Shown: positions 40,072 to 49,907 of the stretch, in pieces
How positions within the stretch are numbered: position 1 is the stretch's first letter
Layout of the letters: the number at the start of each line of letters is the position of its first letter
From: Frateuria edaphi
Lineage (GTDB): Bacteria; Pseudomonadota; Gammaproteobacteria; Xanthomonadales; Rhodanobacteraceae
Direction: 5' to 3'
Assembly: GCF_021117405.1 (NCBI RefSeq)
Contig: NZ_CP088251.1
Span: 3,271,001 to 3,335,000 of the forward strand
Length of the DNA stretch: 64,000 bases
Position numbers and translations under genes: made by a program
The notes under the pieces: model-generated
What the model was told of the DNA's origin: nothing
Database searches by the model: none
What the model saw: only the letters and a program-made list of their open reading frames with translations

Positions 40072-40704
40072 TCAGGGCCGTTCGTCCAGCGGCAGCACGC
40101 TCTGCTGCAGTTCGATGCGGCCGCGACCCTCGGTGATGTGCTTGAACTCGGCGCGACTGACCGAGACATAGCGATCGTTGCCACCGATCTCAACCTGCGG
40201 GCCTTCGGTCACCGCGCGGCCCTGTTCGTCCACGCGCACCACCATGGTGGCCTTGCGGCCGGTGTGGCAGATCGTCTTGATCTCGTCCAGGTTGTCGGCC
40301 CAGGCCAGCAGGTAGCGGCTGCCCTCGAACAGCTCGCCGCGGAAATCGGTGCGCAGGCCGTAGGCCAGCACCGGGATGTTCAGCCGGTCGACCACGTCCG
40401 ACAGCTGCCACACCTGCGCCTTGGAGAGGAACTGCGCTTCGTCGACGAACACGCAGTGCAGCGCGCCCCGTTCGTCGATGTCCTTTTCGACCAGCGCGAA
40501 CAGGTCCTCGCCGGCGCTGAAGCGTCGCGCGTTGGCCTTCAGCCCGATACGCGAGGCGACCACGCCTTCGCCGTAGCGGTTGTCCAGCGCGGGCGTGAGG
40601 ATCAGCGTGCGCATGCCGCGCTCGTGATAGTTGTACGCGCTCTGCAGGAGCGTGGTGGTCTTGCCGGCATTCATTGCCGAGTAATAGAAATAGAACTTGG
40701 CCAT
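40072..40704 (-). CDS. tdk: thymidine kinase (type II)
   Basis: Phosphorylates thymidine to TMP in nucleoside salvage. 210 residues. [10 protein letters not shown] is the P-loop, VFVDEAQFL gives the catalytic Glu89, and [19 protein letters not shown] and YVSVSRAEF form the lasso region. In the E. coli-type enzyme four residues bind zinc (Cys145, Cys147, Cys182, His185). Here the matching positions are Cys146, Thr148, Ser183 and Glu186, so only one ligand remains and the structural zinc is probably absent. The rest of the sequence is well conserved, so the enzyme is probably active. Confidence 0.95.
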   Translation of the reverse strand: MAKFYFYYSAMNAGKTTTLLQSAYNYHERGMRTLILTPALDNRYGEGVVASRIGLKANARRFSAGEDLFALVEKDIDERGALHCVFVDEAQFLSKAQVWQLSDVVDRLNIPVLAYGLRTDFRGELFEGSRYLLAWADNLDEIKTICHTGRKATMVVRVDEQGRAVTEGPQVEIGGNDRYVSVSRAEFKHITEGRGRIELQQSVLPLDERP

Positions 40705-40753
40705 GATGTCGGCGACGCCGGACCGGTCAGCGGAAACGCGCCATTGTAGGCGA

Positions 40754-42052
40754 CTATTCGGCGCGCGCCTGGGCCAGGCGGTAGCGATGTCCAGCCCACC
40801 ACTTGCGCAGGTTGGCCAGCACGGATACGCCGTAGACGAGCTTGAATACGCGCAGCCTGAGCAGCACCGGCAGCGGATCGAACAGGTCGCCGGCCAGCAT
40901 CGAGATCACGCCCTGCTCCAGCTGCCAGGTGTTGCGCGGCGAGGCGAACATGCGCCGCATCACCGGTTCGTTGAAGCGGTAGATGAAGAAGGCGAAGCGC
41001 GCCATGCCCTTGCGCAGGCGCTTTTCCAGCGCGCGCTGCAGTGCCGCTTCGCGCTTCGGCTCACGCAGCGCCCCGTCGACCACCTCGACGGCACGTTCGG
41101 CCGCGTCCATCGCCAGAAACACACCGGAGGAAAACACCGGATCGAGGAAGGCGAAGGCGTCACCGACCAGCATCCAGCCCGGGCCGCTCATCGCCTTCGA
41201 ATCGTAGGAATAGTTCCCGGCGGCGCGCACCTCGTCGATCGGCTCGGCGCCCTCCAGCCGCTGCCAGAGCTGGGCGTTCTGCCTGAGCGTGTCGAGCAGG
41301 AACTCGCGCGCGTCGCCGCGACGGCGCTTCAGGTACTCCGGCCAGCACACCGCGCCCACGCTCATGCTGCCGTCGGGTAGCGGGATCATCCACATCCAGC
41401 CGTGCTCGAAGCGATAGATGCTGACGTTCCCGGCGTCCTCGCCGGGGCGGCGCGCCGCGTTGCTGAAGCGGGTGAACAGCGCGGCACTCTGGTGCTGGCG
41501 GTTCTTGCGCTTGAGCTTCTTCTTCGTCGACAGGAAGGCGTCGCGACCGCTGGCATCGAGCAGGTAGCGCGCCTCGATGGTGTAGCGCCCGCCCTCGTCG
41601 GTCTTCACTTCCAGGCGCGCCTGCCGCGGCCCGATCTGCTCGACCGCGACCACCTGCTGACCTTCGCGCGCATCGGCGCCGCACTCGCGCGCGTGGTCGT
41701 AGAGCATCTTGTCGAAGTCCTGCCGCCACACCTGGTAGCTGTGCGGCGGGCTCTTGCACAACGCGCGGCCGAAGGAGAAGACGTTGTAGCCGCGTTCGTT
41801 GTCCGTTTCGAAGTCCGCGCCGGCCTTGAACACGCCCATGGCGTGCACCTTGTCCAGCACACCCAGGCGCTCGAGGATCGGCAGGTTCATCGGCAGCAGC
41901 GACTCGCCGATGTGGAAGCGCGGGTGGCGCTCCTTCTCCAGCGCGATGACCTTGTACCCGCGCCGCGCCAGCAACGCCGCGGCGGTGCTGCCCGCCGGCC
42001 CGCCGCCGATGATTGCCACGTCGCACGACTCGATTGGTTTGTGCTGCTCCAT
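40754..42052 (-). CDS. FAD-dependent oxidoreductase, flavin-dependent-halogenase-like
   Basis: 432 residues. The dinucleotide loop is [24 protein letters not shown], the second FAD contact is [12 protein letters not shown]-like ([19 protein letters not shown]), and the family ends in a long helical tail. Two features match flavin-dependent halogenases: the WxWxIP motif (Trp219-Met-Trp221-Met-Ile-Pro) and Lys76 in VFKAGADF, at the place of the catalytic lysine. Distant non-halogenating relatives of this superfamily share parts of these, so substrate and reaction are open. No flavin reductase gene is adjacent. It is divergent from rep. Confidence 0.8.
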   Translation of the reverse strand: MEQHKPIESCDVAIIGGGPAGSTAAALLARRGYKVIALEKERHPRFHIGESLLPMNLPILERLGVLDKVHAMGVFKAGADFETDNERGYNVFSFGRALCKSPPHSYQVWRQDFDKMLYDHARECGADAREGQQVVAVEQIGPRQARLEVKTDEGGRYTIEARYLLDASGRDAFLSTKKKLKRKNRQHQSAALFTRFSNAARRPGEDAGNVSIYRFEHGWMWMIPLPDGSMSVGAVCWPEYLKRRRGDAREFLLDTLRQNAQLWQRLEGAEPIDEVRAAGNYSYDSKAMSGPGWMLVGDAFAFLDPVFSSGVFLAMDAAERAVEVVDGALREPKREAALQRALEKRLRKGMARFAFFIYRFNEPVMRRMFASPRNTWQLEQGVISMLAGDLFDPLPVLLRLRVFKLVYGVSVLANLRKWWAGHRYRLAQARAE

Positions 42053-42163
42053 CCGCGCTCCCCCGGGCGACTTTGCGATAGCCGCCTGATTATGGCCGAT
42101 GCGTCCCGGCGCGCCAGAGGGGCTCTGCTACCATCGGCCTCCGCCCGCACCGCCGCCCGCTCC

Positions 42164-44143
42164 ATGCTCAATCCACAACAACTGGCCGCCGTCGAACACT
42201 GCGACAGCCCGCTGCTCGTGCTCGCCGGCGCCGGCTCCGGCAAGACCTCCGTGATTACCCAGAAGATCGCCCACCTGGTCCAGCGGCGGAAGCTCTCGGC
42301 CAGCCGGATCGCGGCGATCACCTTCACCAACAAGGCCGCGCGCGAGATGCGCGAGCGCGTGGGCAAGCTGGTCAGCAGCGAGGATGCCGCGGCGCTGACC
42401 GTGTGCACCTTCCACGCGCTGGGCCTGAAGTTCCTGCAGATCGAACACGCGCGCGCGGGCCTGCGTCGCGGCTTTTCGGTGCTCGATGCCGACGACAGCG
42501 AAGGCATCGTCAAGGAGCTGGCGCCCAAGGGCGTCAAACCGGATGTGCTGTTCGGCATTCGCAATCTGCTGAGCCGCGCCAAGAACGCGGGCCTCTCGCC
42601 GGAGGAAGCGTTGGCCGCCGCGCGCGCGCCTCGCGAACTGGAAGCGGCGACGATCTACCAGATGTACCAGCAGCGCCTGGCCGCCTTCAACGCGGTCGAC
42701 TTCGACGACCTGATCCGCCTGCCACTGCGCATTCTCGAATCCGATGCCGAATGCCGCGACGCCTGGCGCGAGCGCCTGCGCTACCTGCTGGTGGACGAAT
42801 ATCAGGACACCAACGACGCGCAGTACCGGCTGCTCAAGGCGATCGCCGGCGAGCGCGGCAGCATCACCTGCGTGGGCGACGACGACCAGTCGATCTACGC
42901 CTGGCGCGGCGCCAACCCGGAGAACATCGACCAGCTCGGCCGCGACTGGCCGAACCTGCGCGTGATCAAGCTGGAGCAGAACTACCGCTGCGGCAAGCGC
43001 ATCCTGCGCGCGGCCAACCAGCTGATCGCCAACAACCCGCACCTGCACGAGAAGAAGCTCTGGAGCGAGCACCCGGAAGGCGCGCCGATCCGCGTGCTCG
43101 AGTGCAAGGAGGCCGAGCACGAGGCGGAGAAGGTGGCCGCCATCGCCACCACGCTCGCCGAGAAGCACAAGGCGCGCTGGCACGACATCGCCATCCTGTA
43201 TCGGGGCAACTTCCAGGCGCGCCCGCTGGAGAAGGCGCTGCGCCTGGCGCGCATTCCCTATCACCTGACCGGCGCGCTGTCCTTCCTCGACCGTGCCGAG
43301 GTGAAGGACCTGCTCTGCTACCTGCGCCTGCTGACCAACCCCAGCGACGACGCGGCGTTCCTGCGGGTGGTCAACGTGCCCAAACGCGAAGTCGGCGCGA
43401 CCACGCTGGAGAAGCTCGGCCAGCTGGCGCAGTCGAAGCACTGCTCGCTGCTCGAGGCCACTCGCAGCGACGCGGTGCTGCGCCAGCTCACCCCGCGTCC
43501 GGCCGCGGCACTGGCCGGTTTTTCCGAGCTGCTCGACGAACTGCGCAGCGCCTCGCTGCACGAAAGCGCGGCCGACCTGGTCGAGCGCATCCTCAAGCGC
43601 ACCGGCTACGCCGCGCACATCGCCGCCAGCACGCCCGATGCGAGCTTGCGCGATCGCCGCATGGCCAACCTGCAGGAATTGGCCGACTGGTTCCGCGCCA
43701 TGGCCAAGGGCAACACCGCCGGTGACCTGGCCGCGCAGCTGGCCCTGCTCAGCCACGCCGATCGTGACGAACCCGGCAACGCGGTGCGCATGATGACGCT
43801 GCACGCGGCCAAGGGCCTTGAGTTCCGCTTCGTCTTCATCGTCGGTTGCGAGGACGGCACGCTGCCGCACGAGGGTGCCATCGACGAGGGGCGCATCGAC
43901 GAGGAGCGGCGCCTGATGTACGTGGGCATCACCCGAGCCAAGGAACTACTCACCCTGTCCTGGTCGTCCCGCACCAAACGCTACGGCGAGATCCACAACA
44001 ACCAGCCCAGCCGCTTCCTGCACGAACTGCCGCAGGCGGACCTGCACTGGCAGGGCAAGGATCCGGAAGCGGACAAGGAAATCGTGCGCGAGACCGCCGA
44101 GTCGCACATGGCGAAGATCGCCGCGATGCTGGCGGGCGGCTAG
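42164..44143 (+). CDS. rep: ATP-dependent DNA helicase Rep
   Basis: Superfamily 1A 3'-5' helicase assisting replication-fork progress and restart. 659 residues, close to Rep of E. coli and shorter than UvrD. Motifs seen: LNPQQLAAVE (Q), LAGAGSGKT (I), AITFTNKAAREM (Ia), VDEYQDTN (II), VGDDDQSIYAWRGA (III), LEQNYRC (IV), TLHAAKGLEF (V) and YVGITRAKELL (VI). The ATG at 42164 is the only one consistent with the start MLNPQQ; a TACCAT box is at 42129. Confidence 0.95.
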   Translation: MLNPQQLAAVEHCDSPLLVLAGAGSGKTSVITQKIAHLVQRRKLSASRIAAITFTNKAAREMRERVGKLVSSEDAAALTVCTFHALGLKFLQIEHARAGLRRGFSVLDADDSEGIVKELAPKGVKPDVLFGIRNLLSRAKNAGLSPEEALAAARAPRELEAATIYQMYQQRLAAFNAVDFDDLIRLPLRILESDAECRDAWRERLRYLLVDEYQDTNDAQYRLLKAIAGERGSITCVGDDDQSIYAWRGANPENIDQLGRDWPNLRVIKLEQNYRCGKRILRAANQLIANNPHLHEKKLWSEHPEGAPIRVLECKEAEHEAEKVAAIATTLAEKHKARWHDIAILYRGNFQARPLEKALRLARIPYHLTGALSFLDRAEVKDLLCYLRLLTNPSDDAAFLRVVNVPKREVGATTLEKLGQLAQSKHCSLLEATRSDAVLRQLTPRPAAALAGFSELLDELRSASLHESAADLVERILKRTGYAAHIAASTPDASLRDRRMANLQELADWFRAMAKGNTAGDLAAQLALLSHADRDEPGNAVRMMTLHAAKGLEFRFVFIVGCEDGTLPHEGAIDEGRIDEERRLMYVGITRAKELLTLSWSSRTKRYGEIHNNQPSRFLHELPQADLHWQGKDPEADKEIVRETAESHMAKIAAMLAGG

Positions 44144-44166
44144 CCGGCCGCCGCGCCCGCTTCGCC

Positions 44167-45741
44167 ATGGACTCGAACAGTCCCGCCGGGCAGGCCAGCG
44201 CCGCGTTCAACCGGCGCGACTGGGTGCGGGCCCGCGAGTTCGCGTGGCAGGCCCTGGCGCAGCAGCCGCAGGCGGGCATGCATTACGTCGCGGGGATCGC
44301 CTGCCTGGAACTTGGCCAGCGGCCGCAGGCCGTCGCACATTTGCGCCAGGCGGTCGCCATGGCACCGGAACGGGCGGACTTCGGCGCGCAGCTGGCCAGG
44401 GCGTTGTCGCTGGCACGGCTGGGACGCGAAGCCCTCGAGGCCGCCGACCGCACGCTCGCGCTCGCCACGGGCGATCCGCTGACGCTGGACACGCTGGGCG
44501 TGGTCTACACCCAGGCCGGCGCCTACGCGAAAGCGGCCGCCGTCTTCCGCCAGGCTGCCGAACGGCAGCCAGGGCGGGCGCATTTCCAGTTCAACCTGGC
44601 GACCGCGCTGGTCTACCTCGGCGACATCGACGGAGCCGAACAGGCGCTGGAAGCGTGCCTTGCACGGGAACCCGGACACTGGCGGGCGCATCTGACGCTG
44701 GCGCAGCTGCGCAAGCAGACACCCGCGGCCAACCACCTGTCCCGGCTGGAGGCATTGCGCCCGCGCGCAGACGCCGACCCGATCGGCCGCATGTCGATCA
44801 ACCTGGCGCTCGCCAAGGAGCACGAAGACCTGGGCCAGTTCGCCGAGGCGTTCGCCTGCCTGGTCCGCGGCAAGGCGGCGGGCCGGGCGCTCAAGCCCTA
44901 CACGATCGAACGCGACGCCGCCCTGTTCGATGCCCTGATGCAGGCCTTCCCGGCCCCCGACGCCGTGGCATCCACCGGTTGCTCCAGCGGGGAGCCGCTC
45001 TTCGTCATCGGCATGCCGCGCTCGGGCACGACGCTGGTCGAGCGCATCCTCTCGTGCCATCCGGACGTCCATTCGGCGGGCGAGCTGCCCAACTTCGGCA
45101 TGGTGCTCAAGCAGCTTTCGGGAAGCCGCACCCCGGTGCTGCTGGATCCGGAAACCGTCGCACGGGGCCGGCACGTCGACCCGTGCCAGCTCGGCGAAGC
45201 CTATCTGGCCAGTACGCGGCCGGGCACCTCGGGCAAGCCGCGCTTCGTCGACAAGCTGCCGCACAACTTCCTCTACGCCGGCTTCATCGCCCGCGCGCTG
45301 CCGAACGCCCGCATCGTCTGCCTGCGCCGCCATCCGCTGGACACCTGCCTGAGCAATTTCCGGCAATTGTTTTCCATGGCCTCGCCAAACTTCGACTACT
45401 CCTTCGACCTGCTCGACATCGGCCGCTACTACGTGCTGTTCGACCGGCTGATCGCGCACTGGGACCGGGTATTGCCCGGCCGGATCCTGCAGGTGGACTA
45501 CGAACGGCTGGTCGAGCGGCAGGAGCCGACCTCGCGCCGGCTGCTCGAGTTCTGCGGGCTGCCCTGGCACGAGGACTGCCTGCGCTTCGAACGCAACGCA
45601 CAGCCGGTCGCCACGGCAAGCGCCGTCCAGGTCCGCTCGCCGATCTACCGCGGTGCGCTGGGTCGCTGGCGGCACTACGAGGCCGAACTGGGCCCCTTGC
45701 GGGACCTGCTCGGGCGCGCCGGCATCGCCCTTGCGGACTGA
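44167..45741 (+). CDS. TPR-repeat sulfotransferase
   Basis: 524 residues. The first about 245 form a series of tetratricopeptide-like helix pairs (AGIACLELGQRPQAVAHLRQAV, FQFNLATALVYLGDIDGAEQAL). From about 280 a sulfotransferase domain follows: FVIGMPRSGTTLVERILSCHP is the 5'-phosphosulfate loop of PAPS binding, CLRRHPLDTCLSNF the 3'-phosphate part, and VDYERLVERQEPTSRRLLEFCGLPW the usual end. It would transfer sulfate from PAPS to an unknown protein or small molecule. It has no signal peptide, so is cytoplasmic. It lies 23 bases after rep and is convergent with a TonB-dependent receptor gene; pairs of this type occur elsewhere in related bacteria. Confidence 0.88.
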   Translation: MDSNSPAGQASAAFNRRDWVRAREFAWQALAQQPQAGMHYVAGIACLELGQRPQAVAHLRQAVAMAPERADFGAQLARALSLARLGREALEAADRTLALATGDPLTLDTLGVVYTQAGAYAKAAAVFRQAAERQPGRAHFQFNLATALVYLGDIDGAEQALEACLAREPGHWRAHLTLAQLRKQTPAANHLSRLEALRPRADADPIGRMSINLALAKEHEDLGQFAEAFACLVRGKAAGRALKPYTIERDAALFDALMQAFPAPDAVASTGCSSGEPLFVIGMPRSGTTLVERILSCHPDVHSAGELPNFGMVLKQLSGSRTPVLLDPETVARGRHVDPCQLGEAYLASTRPGTSGKPRFVDKLPHNFLYAGFIARALPNARIVCLRRHPLDTCLSNFRQLFSMASPNFDYSFDLLDIGRYYVLFDRLIAHWDRVLPGRILQVDYERLVERQEPTSRRLLEFCGLPWHEDCLRFERNAQPVATASAVQVRSPIYRGALGRWRHYEAELGPLRDLLGRAGIALAD

Positions 45742-45771
45742 CCGGCGCGCACGCTCCCCGGAACCCGCGCC

Positions 45772-48627
45772 TCAGAATTTGTAGTTCGCCTCCACGTACA
45801 TGGCGCGCCCGTACACGTTGTAGTTGCTCTCGTTGTATGGCGAGCTGGTGGTACCCGGATAGCTGCGGTCCAGCGGCGGCATCTTGTTGAACACGTTGTT
45901 GACCAGCACCGAAAGAGCCAGGTTCTCCACCGGGTTGTAGGTCACGCTGGCGTTGTACAGGATCCAGGGCCGCAACCGGCCGGTGCCCTCGGCGCTGTAG
46001 TTGTCGTTCTGCGTGGCCAGGTAATTGGGAGTGCTGCCGTAGCGGTTGAAGTACACCGTCGCGCTCCACTGCTCGTTCGGGGTCCAGGTGAGCGAGCCGT
46101 TGACCTTGGTCTTGAAGTCGGTGCTGTAGAACGGATGCCGCAGCAGCTCGCGCGACGGATCGGTCGGATAGGCCTGGTATTCGTGCTTGAGCACGTCGCT
46201 GTAGGAGACCTGCGCCGACAGGTCGCCGAAGCGGCCGATGCCGAACACGTAGCTGAAGTTCGCGGTGATCGCGTTGACCTGCTCGTTGGAGACATTGACC
46301 TTCGGCGTCGAGATCTCCTGGATCTGGCCGAGCAGGGCCGGATCGTTGGAAGGACCGCGCACGATCTTGCTGAAGGCGTTCTGGCAGCTGGCCGAGTTCA
46401 TGTCCAGCGTGCCGATATCGCACAGGTATTCGATCTGCGACAGGTTGTCCGCGCTTTCGGTGTTGACCTCGTTGTTGATGTCCCAGTGCAGGTAGTCCAC
46501 GCTCAGGGACATCCGGCTCATCGGTGCCCACACGAAGCCGTAGCTCCACACCTTGGCGGTGATCGGCTTGAGCGTCGTGCTGCCTGATTGCTGGCCGAAG
46601 AACTGCGTTCCGTCGTACGGCGCGGGGCAGTTGGCGATGTTCCCCGGGCCGTAGCCGAGCCGGTTGCAGTTGAGATAGTCGGGCACGAAATCGTAGTAGC
46701 CGCTCAAGCCCTGGTACTGGTCCGCCAGCGTCGGCACCTTGAACGCGGTGCCGTAGCGCCCACGCAGCAGCAACGACTGGAACGGCCGGTACTCGAGGCC
46801 GAGGTTGTACGTACCGTGATTGACGTTCTGGCCCTCGACCTTGTAGTTGTCGTAACGGCCTGACACGTCCAGCGTGAGCTGGCTCAACAGCGGCAGCCGG
46901 AACTCCGTGGTCGCCGCGTAGCGCGAACGGTGGCCCGCGCCCTGGACGTCCGTGGTACCCCAGACCTCGCCGTTGAGCAGCCGCGGGTCCGGCGTGTAGT
47001 TCCAGCCCTGGTTGCCGCCTTCGAGCACGATTGCGATGCCGGCGTCGCCGCCCGGCATCGAGAACAGCGAGGCGTTGGTCAACTGGCCGCGCAGCATGTT
47101 GTCCCAGGTCTTGGCGCGCGTGTCGGTATAGCCGGTGAGCGACGCGAACTCCGCCGGCGTCAGCGGGTTGTAGAACGCCGCGTAGTCGGGCTCGAAGATC
47201 GGGTAGAAGCCGAAGTACGGATCGACGCCCGGCAGCTGCGGACCCAGCACGCGGTCCTCGAAGAAAGCGTCCATCGGGCCGGCGAAGCGCTGGAAGTTGT
47301 GCGAGGTGAGCTTGTCGTCCGAATGGGTGAAGCCCAGGTCGTAATCCCAGTAGGAGTCGCCGAAAGTGCCCTTGGCGCCCAGGGTCAGCATGTAGGAATG
47401 CTCGTACTGGTGATCGAGGATCGACTTGTAGTCGCCGGTCTCCTCCGGCGCGAACGCCCGCTGCAGGTCGACCAGGCCGGAAATGCCGTCGCCGTTGTCC
47501 AGCCGCGGGTCGTAGTACGCGCCGTAGTCCACACCCGTGCCCCACCAGATGTAATTGGAGCCGGCGGTGTAGCGCTGTTCCTCGTAGGTGTAGAGCAGGT
47601 CGCCGTACAGCTGCAGATTGTCGTTTACGTCGAACGTGGCGTGGGTATACAGGTTGGCCGTCTTGTCGTCGTTGGTGACGGTCTTGTATCCGGGAGTGTA
47701 GAAGCTGCCGCAGTAGGTGCGGCCGTCGGTGCGGGTGCGCAGCCCCTCGGTGCCGCCGAACAGCGCCGTGGTCCCGGCGCAGTTGTTCGGATCGAGGAAG
47801 TGGTAGTCGCCGGTGAACTGGTTGTAGACCAGGAAGTCACGCGAGGCGGTGGCCGGGTCGGTGCCCTGCGTGAAGTACTGGCGGGTCAGTCCGCGATCGA
47901 AACCCCAGATCGGCTGGGTGCTTTCGAACTGCCCGCCGATGATCATGTTGAACTTGCCCGCGGTGAAGCCGTCGGCAAAGCTCACCCGGCGGTCCGCGCC
48001 GCCGCCGCCGGTGTGCCAGCCGTAGCGGACGTCGATGGTCGGCCGGTCGATATTCTTCTTCAGGACGATGTTGACCACGCCGGCGATGGCGTCTGAGCCG
48101 TACAGCGACGACTGGCCACCTGGCAGCACGTCGATGTGGTCGACCATGTCCATCGGTATGCCGCTCAAATTGTTGAACGCGTCGCTGCCGTTGTAGAGGG
48201 CGGGGAAGTTGCCCATCGGGCGGCCGTCGATCAGGTACTTCACGAAGCCCACGGGCAGTCCGAACAGGCTGAGCGTCTGCGCGCCCTGGGTGAACGAGGC
48301 GGAGGTCTGCGATCCCTGCACGCTGCCGGTGGAGAACGAGGCCTGCTGCAGCGCCTCGGCCACCGTGGTGAAACCGCGCACCTTGAGGTCCTGGGCCGTG
48401 ATGGTGGTGGTCGGAGTGGCCGTCTCGATCTCGGTCTGCGGGATCAGCGAGCCGGTGACCGTAATGGTCTGCAGCCGCTTCGCCTTGGTCTGGTCGCCCT
48501 GGTCCTGCGTCGCGGCGGTACCGGACGTGGTTTGGTCGTCCGGCGTAGTGGTGTCCTGCGCCCGGGCCTGGACCGCCACGACGCTCAATGCCGCCGCGAG
48601 GGCGACCACGATGGGTTTCTGGTACAT
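45772..48627 (-). CDS. TonB-dependent outer membrane receptor
   Basis: 951 residues. A signal peptide (MYQKPIVVALAAALSVVAVQARAQ) is followed by a Gln/Thr-rich linker containing a TonB-box-like stretch before residue 60 (QTITVTGSLIP). The plug domain (about 60-175) has DLKVRGFTTVAEALQQ and VDHIDVLPGGQSSLYGSDAIAGVVNIVLKK. The rest is a 22-strand-type barrel ending ANYKF. There is no N-terminal signalling domain and no adjacent sigma/anti-sigma pair, so it is not a surface-signalling receptor. The ATG at 48627 has GGGAG about 9 bases upstream. Ligand unknown; Xanthomonadales have many such receptors, often for plant carbohydrates or peptides. Confidence 0.94.
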   Translation of the reverse strand: MYQKPIVVALAAALSVVAVQARAQDTTTPDDQTTSGTAATQDQGDQTKAKRLQTITVTGSLIPQTEIETATPTTTITAQDLKVRGFTTVAEALQQASFSTGSVQGSQTSASFTQGAQTLSLFGLPVGFVKYLIDGRPMGNFPALYNGSDAFNNLSGIPMDMVDHIDVLPGGQSSLYGSDAIAGVVNIVLKKNIDRPTIDVRYGWHTGGGGADRRVSFADGFTAGKFNMIIGGQFESTQPIWGFDRGLTRQYFTQGTDPATASRDFLVYNQFTGDYHFLDPNNCAGTTALFGGTEGLRTRTDGRTYCGSFYTPGYKTVTNDDKTANLYTHATFDVNDNLQLYGDLLYTYEEQRYTAGSNYIWWGTGVDYGAYYDPRLDNGDGISGLVDLQRAFAPEETGDYKSILDHQYEHSYMLTLGAKGTFGDSYWDYDLGFTHSDDKLTSHNFQRFAGPMDAFFEDRVLGPQLPGVDPYFGFYPIFEPDYAAFYNPLTPAEFASLTGYTDTRAKTWDNMLRGQLTNASLFSMPGGDAGIAIVLEGGNQGWNYTPDPRLLNGEVWGTTDVQGAGHRSRYAATTEFRLPLLSQLTLDVSGRYDNYKVEGQNVNHGTYNLGLEYRPFQSLLLRGRYGTAFKVPTLADQYQGLSGYYDFVPDYLNCNRLGYGPGNIANCPAPYDGTQFFGQQSGSTTLKPITAKVWSYGFVWAPMSRMSLSVDYLHWDINNEVNTESADNLSQIEYLCDIGTLDMNSASCQNAFSKIVRGPSNDPALLGQIQEISTPKVNVSNEQVNAITANFSYVFGIGRFGDLSAQVSYSDVLKHEYQAYPTDPSRELLRHPFYSTDFKTKVNGSLTWTPNEQWSATVYFNRYGSTPNYLATQNDNYSAEGTGRLRPWILYNASVTYNPVENLALSVLVNNVFNKMPPLDRSYPGTTSSPYNESNYNVYGRAMYVEANYKF

Positions 48628-48769
48628 GGGCTGGATCTCCCGCGCTGGTTCTTACGCGCCTCTGGCGCGCTCCCGGCGGGACCATGCGATTGCTTACGTC
48701 AATTTAACGTCGACTGGACGGGCGACAAATCGCCAAGCACTCAAGCGCCTGCGCGATCAAGCTCAGACG

Positions 48770-49804
48770 TTACAGCAGCCCTTCGCCTTCCAGCTCGCTC
48801 TTGAGGTAGGCGTAGTAGATCGGCGCGGCGACCAGGCCGGCCAGGCCGAAGGCTGCCTCCATCGCGAGCATGGCGATCAACAGCTCCCACGCGCGCGAGC
48901 GGATCTGGGTACCGACGATGCGCGCGTTGAGGAAGTACTCCAGCTTGTGGATCAGGATCAGGAACACCAGCGCGGCGATGCCCACGCCGAGGGACACCGA
49001 CAGCCCGGCGATGGTCACGGCGGTGTTGGAGATCAGGTTGCCGATCACCGGCAGCAGGCCGACCACGAAGGTCACCGCCACCAGCGTCTTGGCCAGCGGC
49101 ACGTGGATGTCCATCAGCGGCAGCACGCCGATCAGGAAGATCGCGGTGAACATCGTGTTGATCAGCGAGACCTTGATCTGCGCGAACACGATGTTGTGGA
49201 ACGCGTCGGCAAGGCGGTTGCTGCGCTGGCCAAGCGCCGCCGCCAGCGGGCCGGGCTGGTGGGTGGAACCGGCGCTGTGGCTGAGCGCCACGATGGCGCC
49301 CAGCACCAGGCCGATGATGATGTGCGCGAAGCCGCGCGCGGTGTCCTTGCCGGCCAGTTGCAGGCTGGCCGCGTGCTTGCGGGTCAGGTCGCCCGCCATC
49401 ACGCGCAGCTCGTCCACGCTGTCCGGCAGCGATCCGACCAGTGCGGACGGGAGCTGTTCGCGCGCCTTCTCCACCAGCGGCATCAGCTGTTTGTCCCACA
49501 GGTCCTGCGGGTTGCCGATCTCGCTGTGGAAGAAGCTGATCGCGCCCAGCGCCAGCAGGATCAGCAGCCCCACCACTACCGCACCGATCAGTGCCACCAC
49601 CACCACCCGGGCACGGCGACCGGACAGGCGCCGCTCCAGCAGCGGGCTGATCGTCTGCACCAGCTCGTACACCAGCAGGCCCGCCAGCAGCGCCGAGAGC
49701 AGGTGCAGTCCGATCACCAGCAGCAATGCGATGCCGGCCAGCACGTAGCTCGCGATCCGGGTGGCGCGCGAGGGCTCGCGCTGCAGGGATGGGTTCGGGG
49801 CCAT
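48770..49804 (-). CDS. AI-2E family permease (PerM/UPF0118)
   Basis: 344 residues with about seven or eight membrane segments, of the AI-2E transporter family. Conserved parts are LLAGLLVYELVQTISPLLERRL near the N-terminus, the polar helix-linker domain (about 110-200), and LPVIGNLISNTAVTIAGLS with HKLEYFLNARIVGTQIRSRAWELL in the C-terminal half. Members range from autoinducer-2 exporters (TqsA) to Na+/H+ antiporters, so the substrate is open. The start at 49804 (ATG) was chosen because the upstream extension overlaps the divergent phosphatase gene. It is divergent from the acid phosphatase gene, 103 bases away. Confidence 0.88.
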   Translation of the reverse strand: MAPNPSLQREPSRATRIASYVLAGIALLLVIGLHLLSALLAGLLVYELVQTISPLLERRLSGRRARVVVVALIGAVVVGLLILLALGAISFFHSEIGNPQDLWDKQLMPLVEKAREQLPSALVGSLPDSVDELRVMAGDLTRKHAASLQLAGKDTARGFAHIIIGLVLGAIVALSHSAGSTHQPGPLAAALGQRSNRLADAFHNIVFAQIKVSLINTMFTAIFLIGVLPLMDIHVPLAKTLVAVTFVVGLLPVIGNLISNTAVTIAGLSVSLGVGIAALVFLILIHKLEYFLNARIVGTQIRSRAWELLIAMLAMEAAFGLAGLVAAPIYYAYLKSELEGEGLL

Positions 49805-49907
49805 GCGCCGGGCACTCGGGGAGGGAAGCCCAGTCTCGCAGCAGGCCGGCCCGCCTTCCAGCCTGGCGTACACTGGCGGGCCGTTCGCGCACAAAAGGAC
49901 CCACGCG

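Noticed and set aside
45772-48627. Siderophore receptor
   Set aside because: Nothing in the neighbourhood or plug domain indicates iron; the ligand is left open.
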